Part shown: piece by piece, positions 1-7,969 of the stretch | How the letters are laid out: every line of letters begins with the position of its first letter | Numbering within the stretch: position 1 is the stretch's first letter | Assembly: GCA_016200325.1 (NCBI GenBank) | Contig: JACQEZ010000016.1 | Coordinates: 186,001 to 250,000 of the forward strand | Reading direction: 5' to 3' | From: Candidatus Manganitrophaceae bacterium | Lineage (GTDB): Bacteria > Nitrospirota > Nitrospiria > SBBL01 > Manganitrophaceae | DNA length: 64,000 nt | Program-made: the position numbers and the translations under genes | Notes under the pieces: generated by a model | Seen by the model: only the letters and a program-made list of their open reading frames with translations | The model's database searches: none | Told to the model about the DNA's origin: nothing

Positions 1-99
1 GGCCAAATCTCCATAAAGCGTCTAAAAGCCCGTCCTGTCACCACACTCTGCATCGATTGCAAAACCAAGCAAGAGGCGGAAGAAAAAATCAGGCAGTAA
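1..99 (+). CDS. DksA/TraR-type zinc-finger protein, C-terminal end (5' cut by window)
   Basis: Only the last 32 codons are inside the window, reading GQISIKRLKARPVTTLCIDC and then a charged tail ending in TAA. The glycine-isoleucine opening, the RLKARP stretch and the CIDC pair match the second half of the four-cysteine zinc finger that ends DksA/TraR-family proteins. These bind the RNA polymerase secondary channel or act as general stress regulators. The first cysteine pair and the coiled coil lie outside, so DksA proper cannot be told apart from shorter TraR/YocK-type paralogues. Confidence 0.7.
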   Translation, partial: GQISIKRLKARPVTTLCIDCKTKQEAEEKIRQ

Positions 100-174
100 A
101 ACGATACCGTTTCTCCTGAAGAGATCTGACCCGACCCATTTATTTTGCACCCCATCCCCCTTCCGGAATCCCTT

Positions 175-402
175 ATGAAGGGAATCGGAGGTTGCCTTCT
201 TGTCTTCCTTGGGCTTTTCGGGCTCTTTTTATCCATCGCGATGAGCTTCACTTACTATCTGCTTCCATTCGCCTTTTTCTTTTTCATCGGGTCGCTTATT
301 TTGATTTCTTACGCGCTGGGGCCGTCCGGTGAAAAGGACAAACCGAGCGACCTCACCTATAATAAAGAAGTACGTCAGAAAAAAAGTGAAGAGGGAAAAT
401 GA
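175..402 (+). CDS. small two-helix membrane protein, function unknown
   Basis: Unrecognised protein of 75 residues from the ATG at 175; a TTG at 145 would add ten residues. Two hydrophobic segments are visible (about residues 5-25 and 30-50), the first glycine/leucine-rich and the second phenylalanine-rich. A charged lysine/glutamate tail follows, presumably cytoplasmic. It overlaps the next gene by ATGA at 399-402, so the two are probably translated together. No strong Shine-Dalgarno site precedes either start. Membrane location is predicted from hydrophobicity only. Confidence 0.5.
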   Translation: MKGIGGCLLVFLGLFGLFLSIAMSFTYYLLPFAFFFFIGSLILISYALGPSGEKDKPSDLTYNKEVRQKKSEEGK

Positions 403-647
403 TTGAGGTCGGCTTGTGGATACAAACGGATCAAGGAGAATCTCTCTTAATCAAAAAAGATCCGAACGGATATCCCGACGTGGTGTCTCTTTCCCCCTCT
501 CTCACGCTGACAGATTCCCAATCGAAGAAAGAGGCGATAAAAGCGCTGTATGAAAAACTAACAGGGAAGAGCTATGCCCACGCACATGCGACCACACGGC
601 AGGTATTATGGGATTTTTTAGAGGTCGCGATTCAACACCTTCCATGA
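399..647 (+). CDS. hypothetical protein (82 aa)
   Basis: I do not recognise this protein. It is soluble and acidic-to-neutral, without signal peptide or cysteines. It begins with an ATG that overlaps the stop of the two-helix membrane gene and ends in a TGA that overlaps the ATG of the TPR lipoprotein at 644 (ATGA at both junctions). The layout points to one translationally coupled three-gene operon. The sequence alternates short beta-like stretches (LWIQT, SLLIKK, VVSLS) with a helical C-terminal half, so a small folded domain is likely. Confidence 0.5.
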   Translation: MIEVGLWIQTDQGESLLIKKDPNGYPDVVSLSPSLTLTDSQSKKEAIKALYEKLTGKSYAHAHATTRQVLWDFLEVAIQHLP

Positions 648-1903
648 CCGACCTTTTCCAGAAGAAGCCTTCCTATAAGGCGCTTTCTTTGCTGAAGTAT
701 CTCGGCACAAAAAGATCTCCTGTCCCCCTCTCCATTCTCATCTTTCTTATGATTCTTCTCAATGGATGCGCTTCAAAACAGACCATCGTCGACAATCGAG
801 CCCACCTATTCAGATCGAAAGAGATCGGCGTCGAGATCACTTTTTCCCCTCAATGGCATCTCTCCAATGCCGCCAATAGCTTGTTTGTCGCTGAATTAAA
901 ACCGACCGGAACACCGATCGTTCGACTCACCGCCACCGACGAGAAAAATATCCCTTCTCTAGAAGACTATCTCAAACTGGAGCCTTCCATCCCCCTCTCT
1001 CAGCGCGTTCAGAAGCTCTCTCAAAACAAAATCTCCTACCTGCAAGCCCTCTCCTCCCGGAAAATTAAAGTAAATGGGGAAACATGGGGAGAATCGGTCT
1101 GGCTCGGTCAGCGGGAGGGGATCACAAAAATTTTCCACACCTATACCGCTTCAGCTCGGCTGAATCTCGTCCAGCTCCATTTTGAATTTCCCTCGACTTT
1201 TTATGAGAATCAGAAAGAGATCATCGCCGCGGTGCTCGACGGGGTCTCTTTTCTACCCCTGCCGGAGCCGTCAGACGAGGAATATGTCCGCGCCTACCGT
1301 TCAATAGGAGAGATCTATAAAGGGCGAGGACAGTGGAGTGATGCGATTGAGGCCTTCCAGAATGCTCTCTCCAAAAACCCGCAAGAGCCGGAGTTGCACA
1401 TTCTTCTGGGAGAGAGCCATTTGAAAAATGATGCGATCGACCCAGCGCTTCAATCTTTTCTGAAAGCAACGCAATTGAGCTCTCAAAATGCCCGAGCCTA
1501 TGAAGGATTGGCGGATGTCTACTTTAAGCAGGGAAGCACCGATCAGGGGATCGCTGCGATTAAACGGGCCGTCGGACTGGCCCCTCAGAATCCGGGGCTT
1601 TATCTCAAGCTGGGGGAAGCTTACCTGAAGCAGGGAAGAACACAGGAGGCGATTAATACCTATCAGAAATTGCTTCGTCGGAAATTTGACACTGCCGATG
1701 CCCATCTCGGCTTGGCAAAGGCCTATCTCAACGTCGATCTATACGAACAGGCAATCCTTGAATTGGAGCAGACGGTCAAGCTTCGCCCGCAACAGGTCGA
1801 ACCGCATTGTCTCCTGGAAAAGGCCTATACTCATCTTGAGTCGACCGCCGACGCCGAGCGCGAAAAACAGCTCTGCAAACAAGGGACCTCAGAGACCCCG
1901 TAG
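644..1903 (+). CDS. TPR-repeat lipoprotein
   Basis: About 419 residues. The ATG at 644 overlaps the stop of the preceding gene; an in-frame ATG at 608 would lie inside that gene. A basic N-terminal region leads into a hydrophobic helix and a lipobox LNGC near residue 42, indicating a lipid-anchored periplasmic or outer-membrane protein. Residues about 50-205 form a mixed alpha/beta domain I cannot name. Residues about 212-400 hold roughly five tetratricopeptide repeats (for example AYEGLADVYFKQG and LGLAKAYLNVDLYEQA), normally a protein-protein scaffold. Partners are unknown. Confidence 0.75.
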   Translation: MTDLFQKKPSYKALSLLKYLGTKRSPVPLSILIFLMILLNGCASKQTIVDNRAHLFRSKEIGVEITFSPQWHLSNAANSLFVAELKPTGTPIVRLTATDEKNIPSLEDYLKLEPSIPLSQRVQKLSQNKISYLQALSSRKIKVNGETWGESVWLGQREGITKIFHTYTASARLNLVQLHFEFPSTFYENQKEIIAAVLDGVSFLPLPEPSDEEYVRAYRSIGEIYKGRGQWSDAIEAFQNALSKNPQEPELHILLGESHLKNDAIDPALQSFLKATQLSSQNARAYEGLADVYFKQGSTDQGIAAIKRAVGLAPQNPGLYLKLGEAYLKQGRTQEAINTYQKLLRRKFDTADAHLGLAKAYLNVDLYEQAILELEQTVKLRPQQVEPHCLLEKAYTHLESTADAEREKQLCKQGTSETP

Positions 1904-1925
1904 AGGCCGCTCCGCCGCCGTCCGA

Positions 1926-2741
1926 TTACCTTTTTCCACCCTGGCCTGTTTGGCTCTGCTGATATTCCCGCTCCGCCTCCGGCAGCCATGCTGTGATCTG
2001 TTGAACCCGCTTCTCATCGGTCGGGTGCGTGGAGAGAAATTCCGGCGCCTTGGCCTTATCGAGTTTGGCCATTCTTTCCCAAAAATGAACCGCCTCTTGC
2101 GGATCATAACCCGCCTTGGACATTAAGATTAAACCGATATGATCCGCCTCTGATTCCTGCTTTCGACTAAATGGGAGGATGACCCCGACTTGTGCCGCCG
2201 CCCCGTAGGCGCTATTGACCGCCTGGATCATTCCCGGATCTTGGTTCTTCACGGCCAGCCCCACATCGAGCGCGGCAAGCCCCAGCTGTGCCAGCAGACC
2301 GGTCGTCATCCGCTCGCCACCGTGACGCGCCAGCGCGTGCGAGACCTCATGCGCCATGACCGTCGCCAGTCCCGCCTCATTCTGAGTCACCGGGAGAATC
2401 CCGGTATAAACAGCAACCTTCCCACCGGGAAGACAGAACGCATTCACCGTCTTATCGTCGTCAATTAAATTAAATTCCCATTTGTAGTCGGGCTTGTTTG
2501 CGACCGCCGCAATCCGCTCCCCGACCCGCCGGACCAACGCCACTTTTTCAGGATCGTTCGAGAGCTTCGCTTTGGAGAGGACTTCTTGATAGGAGGTCAA
2601 TCCCAACTGGATCTCTTGGGATTCGGGGATCAGGATCAACTGCTCCCGGCCGGTCACCGGAGTGCTTCGGCATGCCGCAAAAATCGAGAGAACCATCAGT
2701 ACGAGCGCGATCTGAGTGCGAATCGTCCTTGCACGCTTCAT
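1926..2741 (-). CDS. M48-family zinc metalloprotease lipoprotein
   Basis: 271 residues with a lipoprotein signal peptide (lipobox FAAC near residue 24). The zinc-binding HExxH motif is seen as MAHEVSHALARH near residue 130, and the third ligand as ESEADHIGL near residue 197. This is the layout of M48 peptidases such as LoiP/BepA/YcaL, which degrade misfolded or stalled outer-membrane proteins in the periplasm. The C-terminal TPR domain of BepA is absent, so it is closer to the short LoiP/YcaL type. The start has AGAGG seven bases upstream. It faces the TPR lipoprotein tail-to-tail with a 22 bp gap and no obvious terminator. Confidence 0.85.
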   Translation of the reverse strand: MKRARTIRTQIALVLMVLSIFAACRSTPVTGREQLILIPESQEIQLGLTSYQEVLSKAKLSNDPEKVALVRRVGERIAAVANKPDYKWEFNLIDDDKTVNAFCLPGGKVAVYTGILPVTQNEAGLATVMAHEVSHALARHGGERMTTGLLAQLGLAALDVGLAVKNQDPGMIQAVNSAYGAAAQVGVILPFSRKQESEADHIGLILMSKAGYDPQEAVHFWERMAKLDKAKAPEFLSTHPTDEKRVQQITAWLPEAEREYQQSQTGQGGKR

Positions 2742-2905
2742 AGAATGACCTCTGCTTAAGTGAGGGAGTCTTTGCTGAAAATCACTGTCTATTTATAGTA
2801 GCATAAGCGAAAGAAGCGAATCAAAGCGCGCCTCGAATCGCCTTGCCAAGAGGGAATGGATCGGCTATCTTAAAGTGTGAAATTCTATTCATAAAAGGTC
2901 TATCC

Positions 2906-3427
2906 ATGAATAAGATTAAAAAAAGTATCGTTTCAGCGTTGGTGCTCTTGCTTTCTTTGACCTCTTTCGTCACGGCCGTCGAGATCTATCGCTGGCTGGA
3001 TGAGACCGGCACGCCTCACTTTACCGATGATCCCGCAAAAGTCCCCCCTGCCTTTCGAAAGAATGCAACGGTGGAAGAGTTAAAAGCGATGCCGTCCGTC
3101 AAACCGATCGTCCCGCTCGAATCAACCGATGTTTCACCCCCGACCGATCGAGAGGGACATAATGAGGAGTGGTGGCAAGCGGAAATCGGGAAATGGCGGA
3201 CCAAGAAGGAAGAGGCCGCGCACAAGTTGGCCGAGGCGGAGGCACGGCTGGCGCAGGTTCAATATGGGAATGAGGGGATCTCCTCCAGAATGGCCGAGAC
3301 GGGAGATCTATTGAAAGAGATTGAAATGCAAAAAGAGGCGATCCGTAAGGCGGAGGAGATGATCAGAACTGTCCTTCCGGAAGAGGCGAGAAAAGCGGAC
3401 GCCCCGCCGGGATGGCTCCGGGAGTGA
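2906..3427 (+). CDS. DUF4124-domain periplasmic protein
   Basis: 173 residues from the ATG at 2906; a longer in-frame reading from 2843 would put 21 residues ahead of a clear signal peptide and is rejected. After the signal peptide (residues about 1-23) comes the DUF4124 pattern EIYRWLDETGTPHFTDD, a short beta domain common in exported proteobacterial and nitrospirotal proteins. The rest is a long charged helix rich in Glu, Lys and Ala (about residues 80-150), likely coiled coil. The function of the family is not established. Confidence 0.7.
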   Translation: MNKIKKSIVSALVLLLSLTSFVTAVEIYRWLDETGTPHFTDDPAKVPPAFRKNATVEELKAMPSVKPIVPLESTDVSPPTDREGHNEEWWQAEIGKWRTKKEEAAHKLAEAEARLAQVQYGNEGISSRMAETGDLLKEIEMQKEAIRKAEEMIRTVLPEEARKADAPPGWLRE

Positions 3428-3464
3428 CGGTCCGTAAATGAAGATTAAATTAAGAAAAAGAAAT

Positions 3465-3539
3465 TGGTAGGCGATGCTGGGATTGAACCAGCGGCCTCTT
3501 CCGTGTGAAGGAAGCGCTCTACCACTGAGCTAATCGCCC
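3465..3539 (-). tRNA. tRNA-Val (anticodon CAC)
   Basis: On the minus strand the 75 nt fold as a complete cloverleaf. The 7-bp acceptor stem has a G-U first pair, the D arm contains AGCTCAGTGGTAGAGC, and the anticodon stem CTTCC/GGAAG closes loop TTCACAC (anticodon CAC at 3505-3507). The T arm is GCTGG-TTCAATC-CCAGC, and CCA is encoded at the end. CAC reads the GUG valine codon. Confidence 0.96.
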
Positions 3540-3556
3540 GAATGAGGAATGTTCCT

Positions 3557-3585
3557 TTTTAACAAATAAACCGTCCGGCTGTCAA
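3557..3585 (-). promoter_or_regulatory. putative sigma70 promoter of tRNA-Val
   Basis: On the minus strand TTGACA (3580-3585) is followed 17 bp later by TTAAAA (3557-3562). Transcription would start about ten bases before the mature 5' end of the tRNA. The -35 is perfect and the -10 is poor. Confidence 0.45.
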
Positions 3586-3655
3586 CCTGCGAATCTCCTG
3601 TCATCATCCCGCCACCCTGTCCTACACGCTTCCATCATTCACAATGGCTCAAACC

Positions 3656-4210
3656 TCAGGGCGGATGCGAAGGATGGGCCCGCTTCTTTCGCCCTCCATG
3701 ATCCGAGGGTTTTTTCCAAAGAAAATAGAGGGGAAGCAGGGTCAAGGGGAAATAGCTGATTCCCATCCCGATCCAGGCGCCGATCTGCGCATAGGCCAGG
3801 GAAGCGGAAAGATATCGAACCAACCAAGGCGAGGCGAGATCGAGAAAGGTGCTCCCGAACGCCAGCCCGATCGTCCCGAACTTTAGCGCTTTGGAAAGCG
3901 GGACCCCCGCGAACAGATGGGCTAACACCAAAAGAACGATCCCCTCGATATAGGCATGGAAATGGGTCACTTCGAGCAGCTCGGGAAATTCTTTTGGGAA
4001 CGCCATCTCCCCCTTTCCCTCGGTCGCGGGGCCTTCTCCCCCTTGATAGTGCTGAACGATCTTTGAATAGGTGGGGCCGATCCGGGTAATCGAAATGAGG
4101 ACAAAGCTGAGATGGCCCGTCAGCGCAAAGACGATGAAGAGAGTATAGATCCAACGGATCTCGAGCGACGACTTCGACAGCCAGCTTTCTTGTCTCGTAA
4201 AATTTTTCAC
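3656..4210 (-). CDS. four-helix membrane protein with conserved-looking histidines, possible haem or redox partner
   Basis: 184 residues, GTG start preceded by GGAG five bases upstream. Four hydrophobic segments are visible (about 20-40, 85-105, 110-130 and 145-168). Histidines sit in or at the ends of helices: TGHLS in the first, THFHAY before the second and LAHLF at its end. The gene lies 17 bp downstream of the ApbE/FMN-binding fusion and is almost certainly cotranscribed with it. I do not recognise the family. The histidines and the flavin context make a b-type haem or membrane electron-transfer role a reasonable guess, but nothing in the sequence proves it. Confidence 0.65.
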   Translation of the reverse strand: MKNFTRQESWLSKSSLEIRWIYTLFIVFALTGHLSFVLISITRIGPTYSKIVQHYQGGEGPATEGKGEMAFPKEFPELLEVTHFHAYIEGIVLLVLAHLFAGVPLSKALKFGTIGLAFGSTFLDLASPWLVRYLSASLAYAQIGAWIGMGISYFPLTLLPLYFLWKKPSDHGGRKKRAHPSHPP

Positions 4211-4227
4211 CCGATCTCCATCGCGCG

Positions 4228-5739
4228 TTAGCCTTCTTTTTTCTGTCTCTTGTAAGCCACCTCAAAAATAGCCAAGGCTTTCTTCACGGCATAACTTGCG
4301 GCACGAGAAGAAAGGGTCGCGCCGCTGATCGCTTCGATATCATCCCCCAGTCGAAGGGGATTGGTGACCTTCTTCTTTAGAAACTGAGCCATGAAACGGG
4401 AATGGCGAATTTCCGAGCCGCGCGACTCTCGATAGACAAGGACCTCCACCCCTTTGATCTCACCGGTCGGATCGATGCCGATTAAAAACGTAATCGGCCG
4501 CTCCTTTCCAACCACTTCCAACACCGTGGCGTAGCCGACCGTCTCCGTCCCCTTTCGGCCCACGCGGAAACGGTAATCATCTTCTCGGAAGGCCCGCCCC
4601 GCCCACTGCTGCGCCTGCGCCAGCTGCTCTGCGGAGAGGTCGATATGATCGGTGTCGAAACGCTCCGCTTCCGGCATCATTTTGCGAAGCGCTTCTTCTT
4701 CGGTCAGATAAACGACGGTCGCTTCGCCCAGGCTCGGAAGAAAGAGACCCGCCAGCAGCAGCGACGCCAATGCCAAGAAACGCCGTCGGCTCAACGATGG
4801 GACGGTAGACCGTCGGCCCCATCCCGAGGTTGGATGCCTTGAAATGAGGCCTTCTTCCTCTTCCCGGAGAATCAGCCCCTCCACCCCGGGGCGGCGCGCC
4901 AGCAGGGCGTTTCCTTCCCCCTCTCCCAGCACAAACGCCGCGGTGGAGAGGGCATCGGCCTCCATGGCGCTTGGGGCGATCACACTGACGCTCGCCACTG
5001 CAGCCGCCGGGTATCCGGATCGAGGGTCGATGAGATGACTGAAGCGCTTTCCACCGAAGATAAAATACTTTTCATAGTCGCCCGAGGTTGAGATCGCTTG
5101 GTCGGAAAGGAGGACCGTTTCCATCTTCTCTTCCTCATTCCGGGGGTGGCGGATGTCGATCTCCCATCCCGCCTTGCCGGGAGGCGTTCCGAGCGCATAA
5201 ATCGTGCTCCCGCAGCTGATCATCGCGCGAGAGATTCCCGCTCGGCGGAGGATTTCGGCGGCCCGGTCGATCGCATATCCTTTCCCGATCCCGCCGAGAT
5301 TGATCTCAACCCCCTCTTTCAAGAAGGCAACGCGTCCGGAGGAGAGCTGAATCGACCGGTAGTCGACCCGGTCGAGCAGGGAGAGAACCTCCTCATTCGA
5401 GGGCGGAGAGAGCCGGGCTGGTCCCGGTCCAAACCCCCACAACCGGATGAGCGGCGCAGCGGTCGGATCAAACGCCCCGCCGCTCTGCTCGGCATACTCG
5501 ATCGACCGCGCAAGAACGCTGAAGAGCTCCGGATCGATCGACCGCGCACCTGTTTTACCGAAGGCATTCAAGCAGGTCAAGTCGCTTTGAGGACGGTAGA
5601 CACTCAACAGCCGTTCGATCCGAGCGACTTCCGTGAAGGCCAACGTCACCGCCTCGGCGCACCGCGCCCGCTCCCCATAGGCGGTCACCTCGAAGAAGGA
5701 GCCCATCAGATACCGCAGTCTGCGATAACACACTTCCAT
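4228..5739 (-). CDS. fusion of ApbE-type FMN transferase and Tat-signal FMN-binding domain
   Basis: 503 residues from ATG 5739 (TTG at 5754 possible). Residues about 1-305 are ApbE, the Mg-dependent FAD:protein FMN transferase. Seen are LMGSFF, GGIGKGYAIDRA, STSGDYEKYF, HLIDPRSGYP and the metal-site ADALST. ApbE enzymes normally carry an export signal; here the domain starts at once without one. Around residue 320 an internal twin-arginine signal appears (SRRRFLALA, hydrophobic core, then an alanine cleavage-type site). It is followed by an FMN-binding domain of NqrC/RnfG type with flavinylation motif SGATLSS near the C-terminus. The protein therefore contains both a flavinylating enzyme and a substrate for it. 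Neighbours are the four-helix membrane protein downstream and a porin upstream. Confidence 0.85.
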   Translation of the reverse strand: MEVCYRRLRYLMGSFFEVTAYGERARCAEAVTLAFTEVARIERLLSVYRPQSDLTCLNAFGKTGARSIDPELFSVLARSIEYAEQSGGAFDPTAAPLIRLWGFGPGPARLSPPSNEEVLSLLDRVDYRSIQLSSGRVAFLKEGVEINLGGIGKGYAIDRAAEILRRAGISRAMISCGSTIYALGTPPGKAGWEIDIRHPRNEEEKMETVLLSDQAISTSGDYEKYFIFGGKRFSHLIDPRSGYPAAAVASVSVIAPSAMEADALSTAAFVLGEGEGNALLARRPGVEGLILREEEEGLISRHPTSGWGRRSTVPSLSRRRFLALASLLLAGLFLPSLGEATVVYLTEEEALRKMMPEAERFDTDHIDLSAEQLAQAQQWAGRAFREDDYRFRVGRKGTETVGYATVLEVVGKERPITFLIGIDPTGEIKGVEVLVYRESRGSEIRHSRFMAQFLKKKVTNPLRLGDDIEAISGATLSSRAASYAVKKALAIFEVAYKRQKKEG

Positions 5740-5832
5740 GAAGAAATCATCCAATAACGCAGGAAGGGCGACCGGATGGTCGCCCTTCCGACAAATCTTA
5801 AAGCTGAATCCGGAAAATCAATTGACGGGTCA

Positions 5833-6990
5833 TCAATACATGAAGGCGAGGGCCATATTAAACCGGCTCGCGTCGGCCCCCGTCTCATCCTTCCATATCT
5901 CCCGATCGGCTTTGAGCGCCACATCCGGATGAGGGTAGAAGGCCAGGCCATAGGTCGTTACCTTTCGATTGGTCGCCGGATTTCCCACAAATCCGGAGGG
6001 GACTTTCGCCTGCGTATCGAATGCTTCATACCGGACAAAGGGAACAAGATCCCATTCGGTTTTGATCAGCGTCGCCAAATGATAAGCCCCTTCGACATAC
6101 CAACCGACCTGCGCCGACCCGACCGTCTCTCCGACCAAGGCACTGACCCGGTCGGCCCCCCGGATGCGGCCTTGCGCATAGAGGCCCGTTACGTCGATCC
6201 CTTTCATCCGGTATCGAAGATCGACATCCCACAAGGTCACCTGGACCTTTCCAAGGCCCGGCGTCCCTTGACCCGCCCCTGCGCGGTAAAGCGAGGCCCC
6301 GACCATCAAGCCGGGGAGTCTGGCATATTCGACCCGTCCGACCCCGCCGAAATTGACCGCCCTATTGGTATCCTCGAAGAGGATTTGCCGGCCGCCCATG
6401 ATTCCATTTTCCGAGAAGCCGCTTGCATCCAAACCTTCGACGAAATAGATCCGATAGTTAAAGCCTTGGAACGGCTGACCGAAAAGGCCGAATCCACCCG
6501 AATTCCAACTGGTCGGGATAATATACCGCTGGACGTACGGCCGCTCAACGCTATAGAAAAGGGTCGGCTCGTGGAATTCATTCAACGGTCCCACCGGCAG
6601 CAGAACACCGCCGACCCGGACGTTCACCAGATCATTAATCAGGTAATCAATATAGGCAAACTCCAACTCGAGTTCCTGCGCGGCATGCTCGTAATCGATC
6701 TCCGCGTGGAGGCTCAACCGATCGTTGTAATAGAAAGACCAGCCGAGCACGAGCCGATGGAAATCGAGGGTGGCCGGAAGATCGCCGGCCGGGAACCCGG
6801 TCCCCTCGACGACCGGATGATTGTAGTGAAGCTCTCCATAGCCGTGGAACGACATCCTCGGCTCGGACGCCGCGTCCTGTGTCTCCGGCGGAAGGGCGCC
6901 TAACTCCATTTCAGCCGAGGCCTCCCTTGCCGCGGTAAAACCGAATATCATCGCCGCCATTAAAACTGAAACGATCCAACCCCTTTTCAT
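5833..6990 (-). CDS. outer-membrane porin-like beta-barrel protein
   Basis: 385 residues. The ATG at 6990 has GGAGGA four bases upstream; a TTG at 7002 overlaps that site and is rejected. The signal peptide spans residues 1-26 and ends in EASA. The mature part has alternating short amphipathic strands typical of a phosphate-selective or carbohydrate-type porin (for example MSFHGYGELHYNH and YDNDRLSLHAEIDYEH-like repeats) and ends in aromatic FMY, the usual barrel signature. The substrate cannot be read from sequence. It sits 93 bp upstream of the ApbE fusion on the same strand, so the region may form an extracytoplasmic redox or metal-handling unit. Confidence 0.75.
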   Translation of the reverse strand: MKRGWIVSVLMAAMIFGFTAAREASAEMELGALPPETQDAASEPRMSFHGYGELHYNHPVVEGTGFPAGDLPATLDFHRLVLGWSFYYNDRLSLHAEIDYEHAAQELELEFAYIDYLINDLVNVRVGGVLLPVGPLNEFHEPTLFYSVERPYVQRYIIPTSWNSGGFGLFGQPFQGFNYRIYFVEGLDASGFSENGIMGGRQILFEDTNRAVNFGGVGRVEYARLPGLMVGASLYRAGAGQGTPGLGKVQVTLWDVDLRYRMKGIDVTGLYAQGRIRGADRVSALVGETVGSAQVGWYVEGAYHLATLIKTEWDLVPFVRYEAFDTQAKVPSGFVGNPATNRKVTTYGLAFYPHPDVALKADREIWKDETGADASRFNMALAFMY

Positions 6991-7167
6991 CGACTCCTCC
7001 AAATGTGATCGGTTGACGGCGCGGGGTTCTTTCTTGAATGACCTCTGGCCTTCGCTCTACGTGCCGGATGACGCAGGTCACCGGCGCTGAACATTCCCTC
7101 TAAAAATAATTGGCATTCATTCCATATAGATAGATCAGCGCCCGAACGCCCCAGGAAAAACAGACGC

Positions 7168-7359
7168 TCAGGGCAAGGCCGTGGGATGGTCCAAGGTGAC
7201 ATGAAGACGGTAGATCACGGGATGATCTTCCAGCATAGGCTTTTCGCTTTGAGAAAAGGGAATGAGCGCCACCCGCTTGCAGCGGCGGCACTTCAGCTCA
7301 ATTCCATCCTTTTTTACCTTTGCCACCAAGCTTCCGCAAAGGCACCGTAAATCTTCCAT
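7168..7359 (-). CDS. small zinc-ribbon protein, Com-like
   Basis: 63 residues from ATG 7359, which has GGAG and AAGGGG just upstream (an in-frame start at 7401 is less likely). It opens with LRCLCG and continues to LKCRRCKR, a CxC...CxxC zinc ribbon resembling the phage Mu Com translational regulator family. The C-terminal half has no recognisable motif. It lies 60 bp downstream of fur on the same strand and is likely cotranscribed. A regulatory or RNA-binding role is inference. Confidence 0.55.
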   Translation of the reverse strand: MEDLRCLCGSLVAKVKKDGIELKCRRCKRVALIPFSQSEKPMLEDHPVIYRLHVTLDHPTALP

Positions 7360-7419
7360 CCCCTTCTCCCCGGCATCAATCCCGCTTCGCTCTTTTCTCA
7401 ATATGATTGAAGGCGATGT

Positions 7420-7872
7420 CTATCGCCTGGCCCGCTTGGCGCAGTCCGAGCAAAGTCCATAAAGCTCCAGCTTGTGGCTGTAAATCGTGAAACGGTTTTC
7501 CCTCGCCACCTTCTCCTGGAGCTTTTCAATGTCGAGATTCTCAAACTCGATGATCTTCTTGCATTGGGTACAGACCAGGTGATCATGGTGGTTGACGTTG
7601 TAAATCAGCTCATAACGGGCATGCCCATCCCCGAACTGCCGCTGCTCCGCGAGCCCGCATTCGCAAAACAGATTCAGCGTCCGATAAATCGTCGCAAGAC
7701 CGATCGATGCGTCTTTCTCCTTCATCATTCGGTAGAGCTCTTCGGCCGTGACGTGGCGCTGCGCCTCCATAAAAGCTTGCAGGATGGCGCTGCGCTCTTT
7801 GGTGACTTTCAAGTGGTGCTTCGCGATATGTTCCTGGAGGAGCGTCTCTTCTTTTTTAACCGTCTCTTTCAC
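7420..7872 (-). CDS. fur: Fur-family ferric uptake regulator
   Basis: 150 residues from the GTG at 7872, preceded by AGAGG. The open frame continues upstream to 8028, but the promoter and a perfect Fur operator lie in that extension, so it cannot be coding for this protein. The N-terminal winged helix includes VTKERSAILQAF and the recognition region ASIGLATIYRTLNLF. The metal-binding C-terminus has HHDHLVCTQC and CSDC, the four-cysteine structural zinc site. It represses metal-uptake genes when Fe(II) (or Mn(II)) is bound. Its own promoter and that of fbpA both carry Fur boxes, so autoregulation and control of the adjacent ABC importer are likely. Confidence 0.9.
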   Translation of the reverse strand: MKETVKKEETLLQEHIAKHHLKVTKERSAILQAFMEAQRHVTAEELYRMMKEKDASIGLATIYRTLNLFCECGLAEQRQFGDGHARYELIYNVNHHDHLVCTQCKKIIEFENLDIEKLQEKVARENRFTIYSHKLELYGLCSDCAKRARR

Positions 7873-7883
7873 CGCCGCCTCTT

Positions 7884-7902
7884 TTTGAGAATGATTCTCA
7901 AA
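7884..7902. promoter_or_regulatory. Fur box of fur (perfect 9-1-9 palindrome)
   Basis: TTTGAGAATGATTCTCAAA is a perfect inverted repeat around a central G and matches the core of the Fur consensus (GATAATGATAATCATTATC). It lies just downstream of the -10 at 7913-7918, where bound Fur would block transcription initiation. Confidence 0.88.
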
Positions 7903-7912
7903 CTCATTCTGC

Positions 7913-7941
7913 ATCTTAAAGAACGGCTTCCGGCTTGTCAA
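7913..7941 (-). promoter_or_regulatory. sigma70 promoter of fur
   Basis: Minus-strand TTGACA (7936-7941), 17 bp spacer, TAAGAT (7913-7918). An A-tract directly upstream of the -35 resembles an UP element. The -35 region is shared almost exactly with the fbpA promoter. Confidence 0.85.
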
Positions 7942-7969
7942 GTTTTTTTTGGAAGGTTCCTTCACTATT

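Noticed and set aside
5776-6903. Long plus-strand reading frame opposite the porin
   Set aside because: It mirrors the third-position GC bias of the porin gene, has no signal, motif or ribosome site, and the porin has a clear signal peptide and GGAGGA start.
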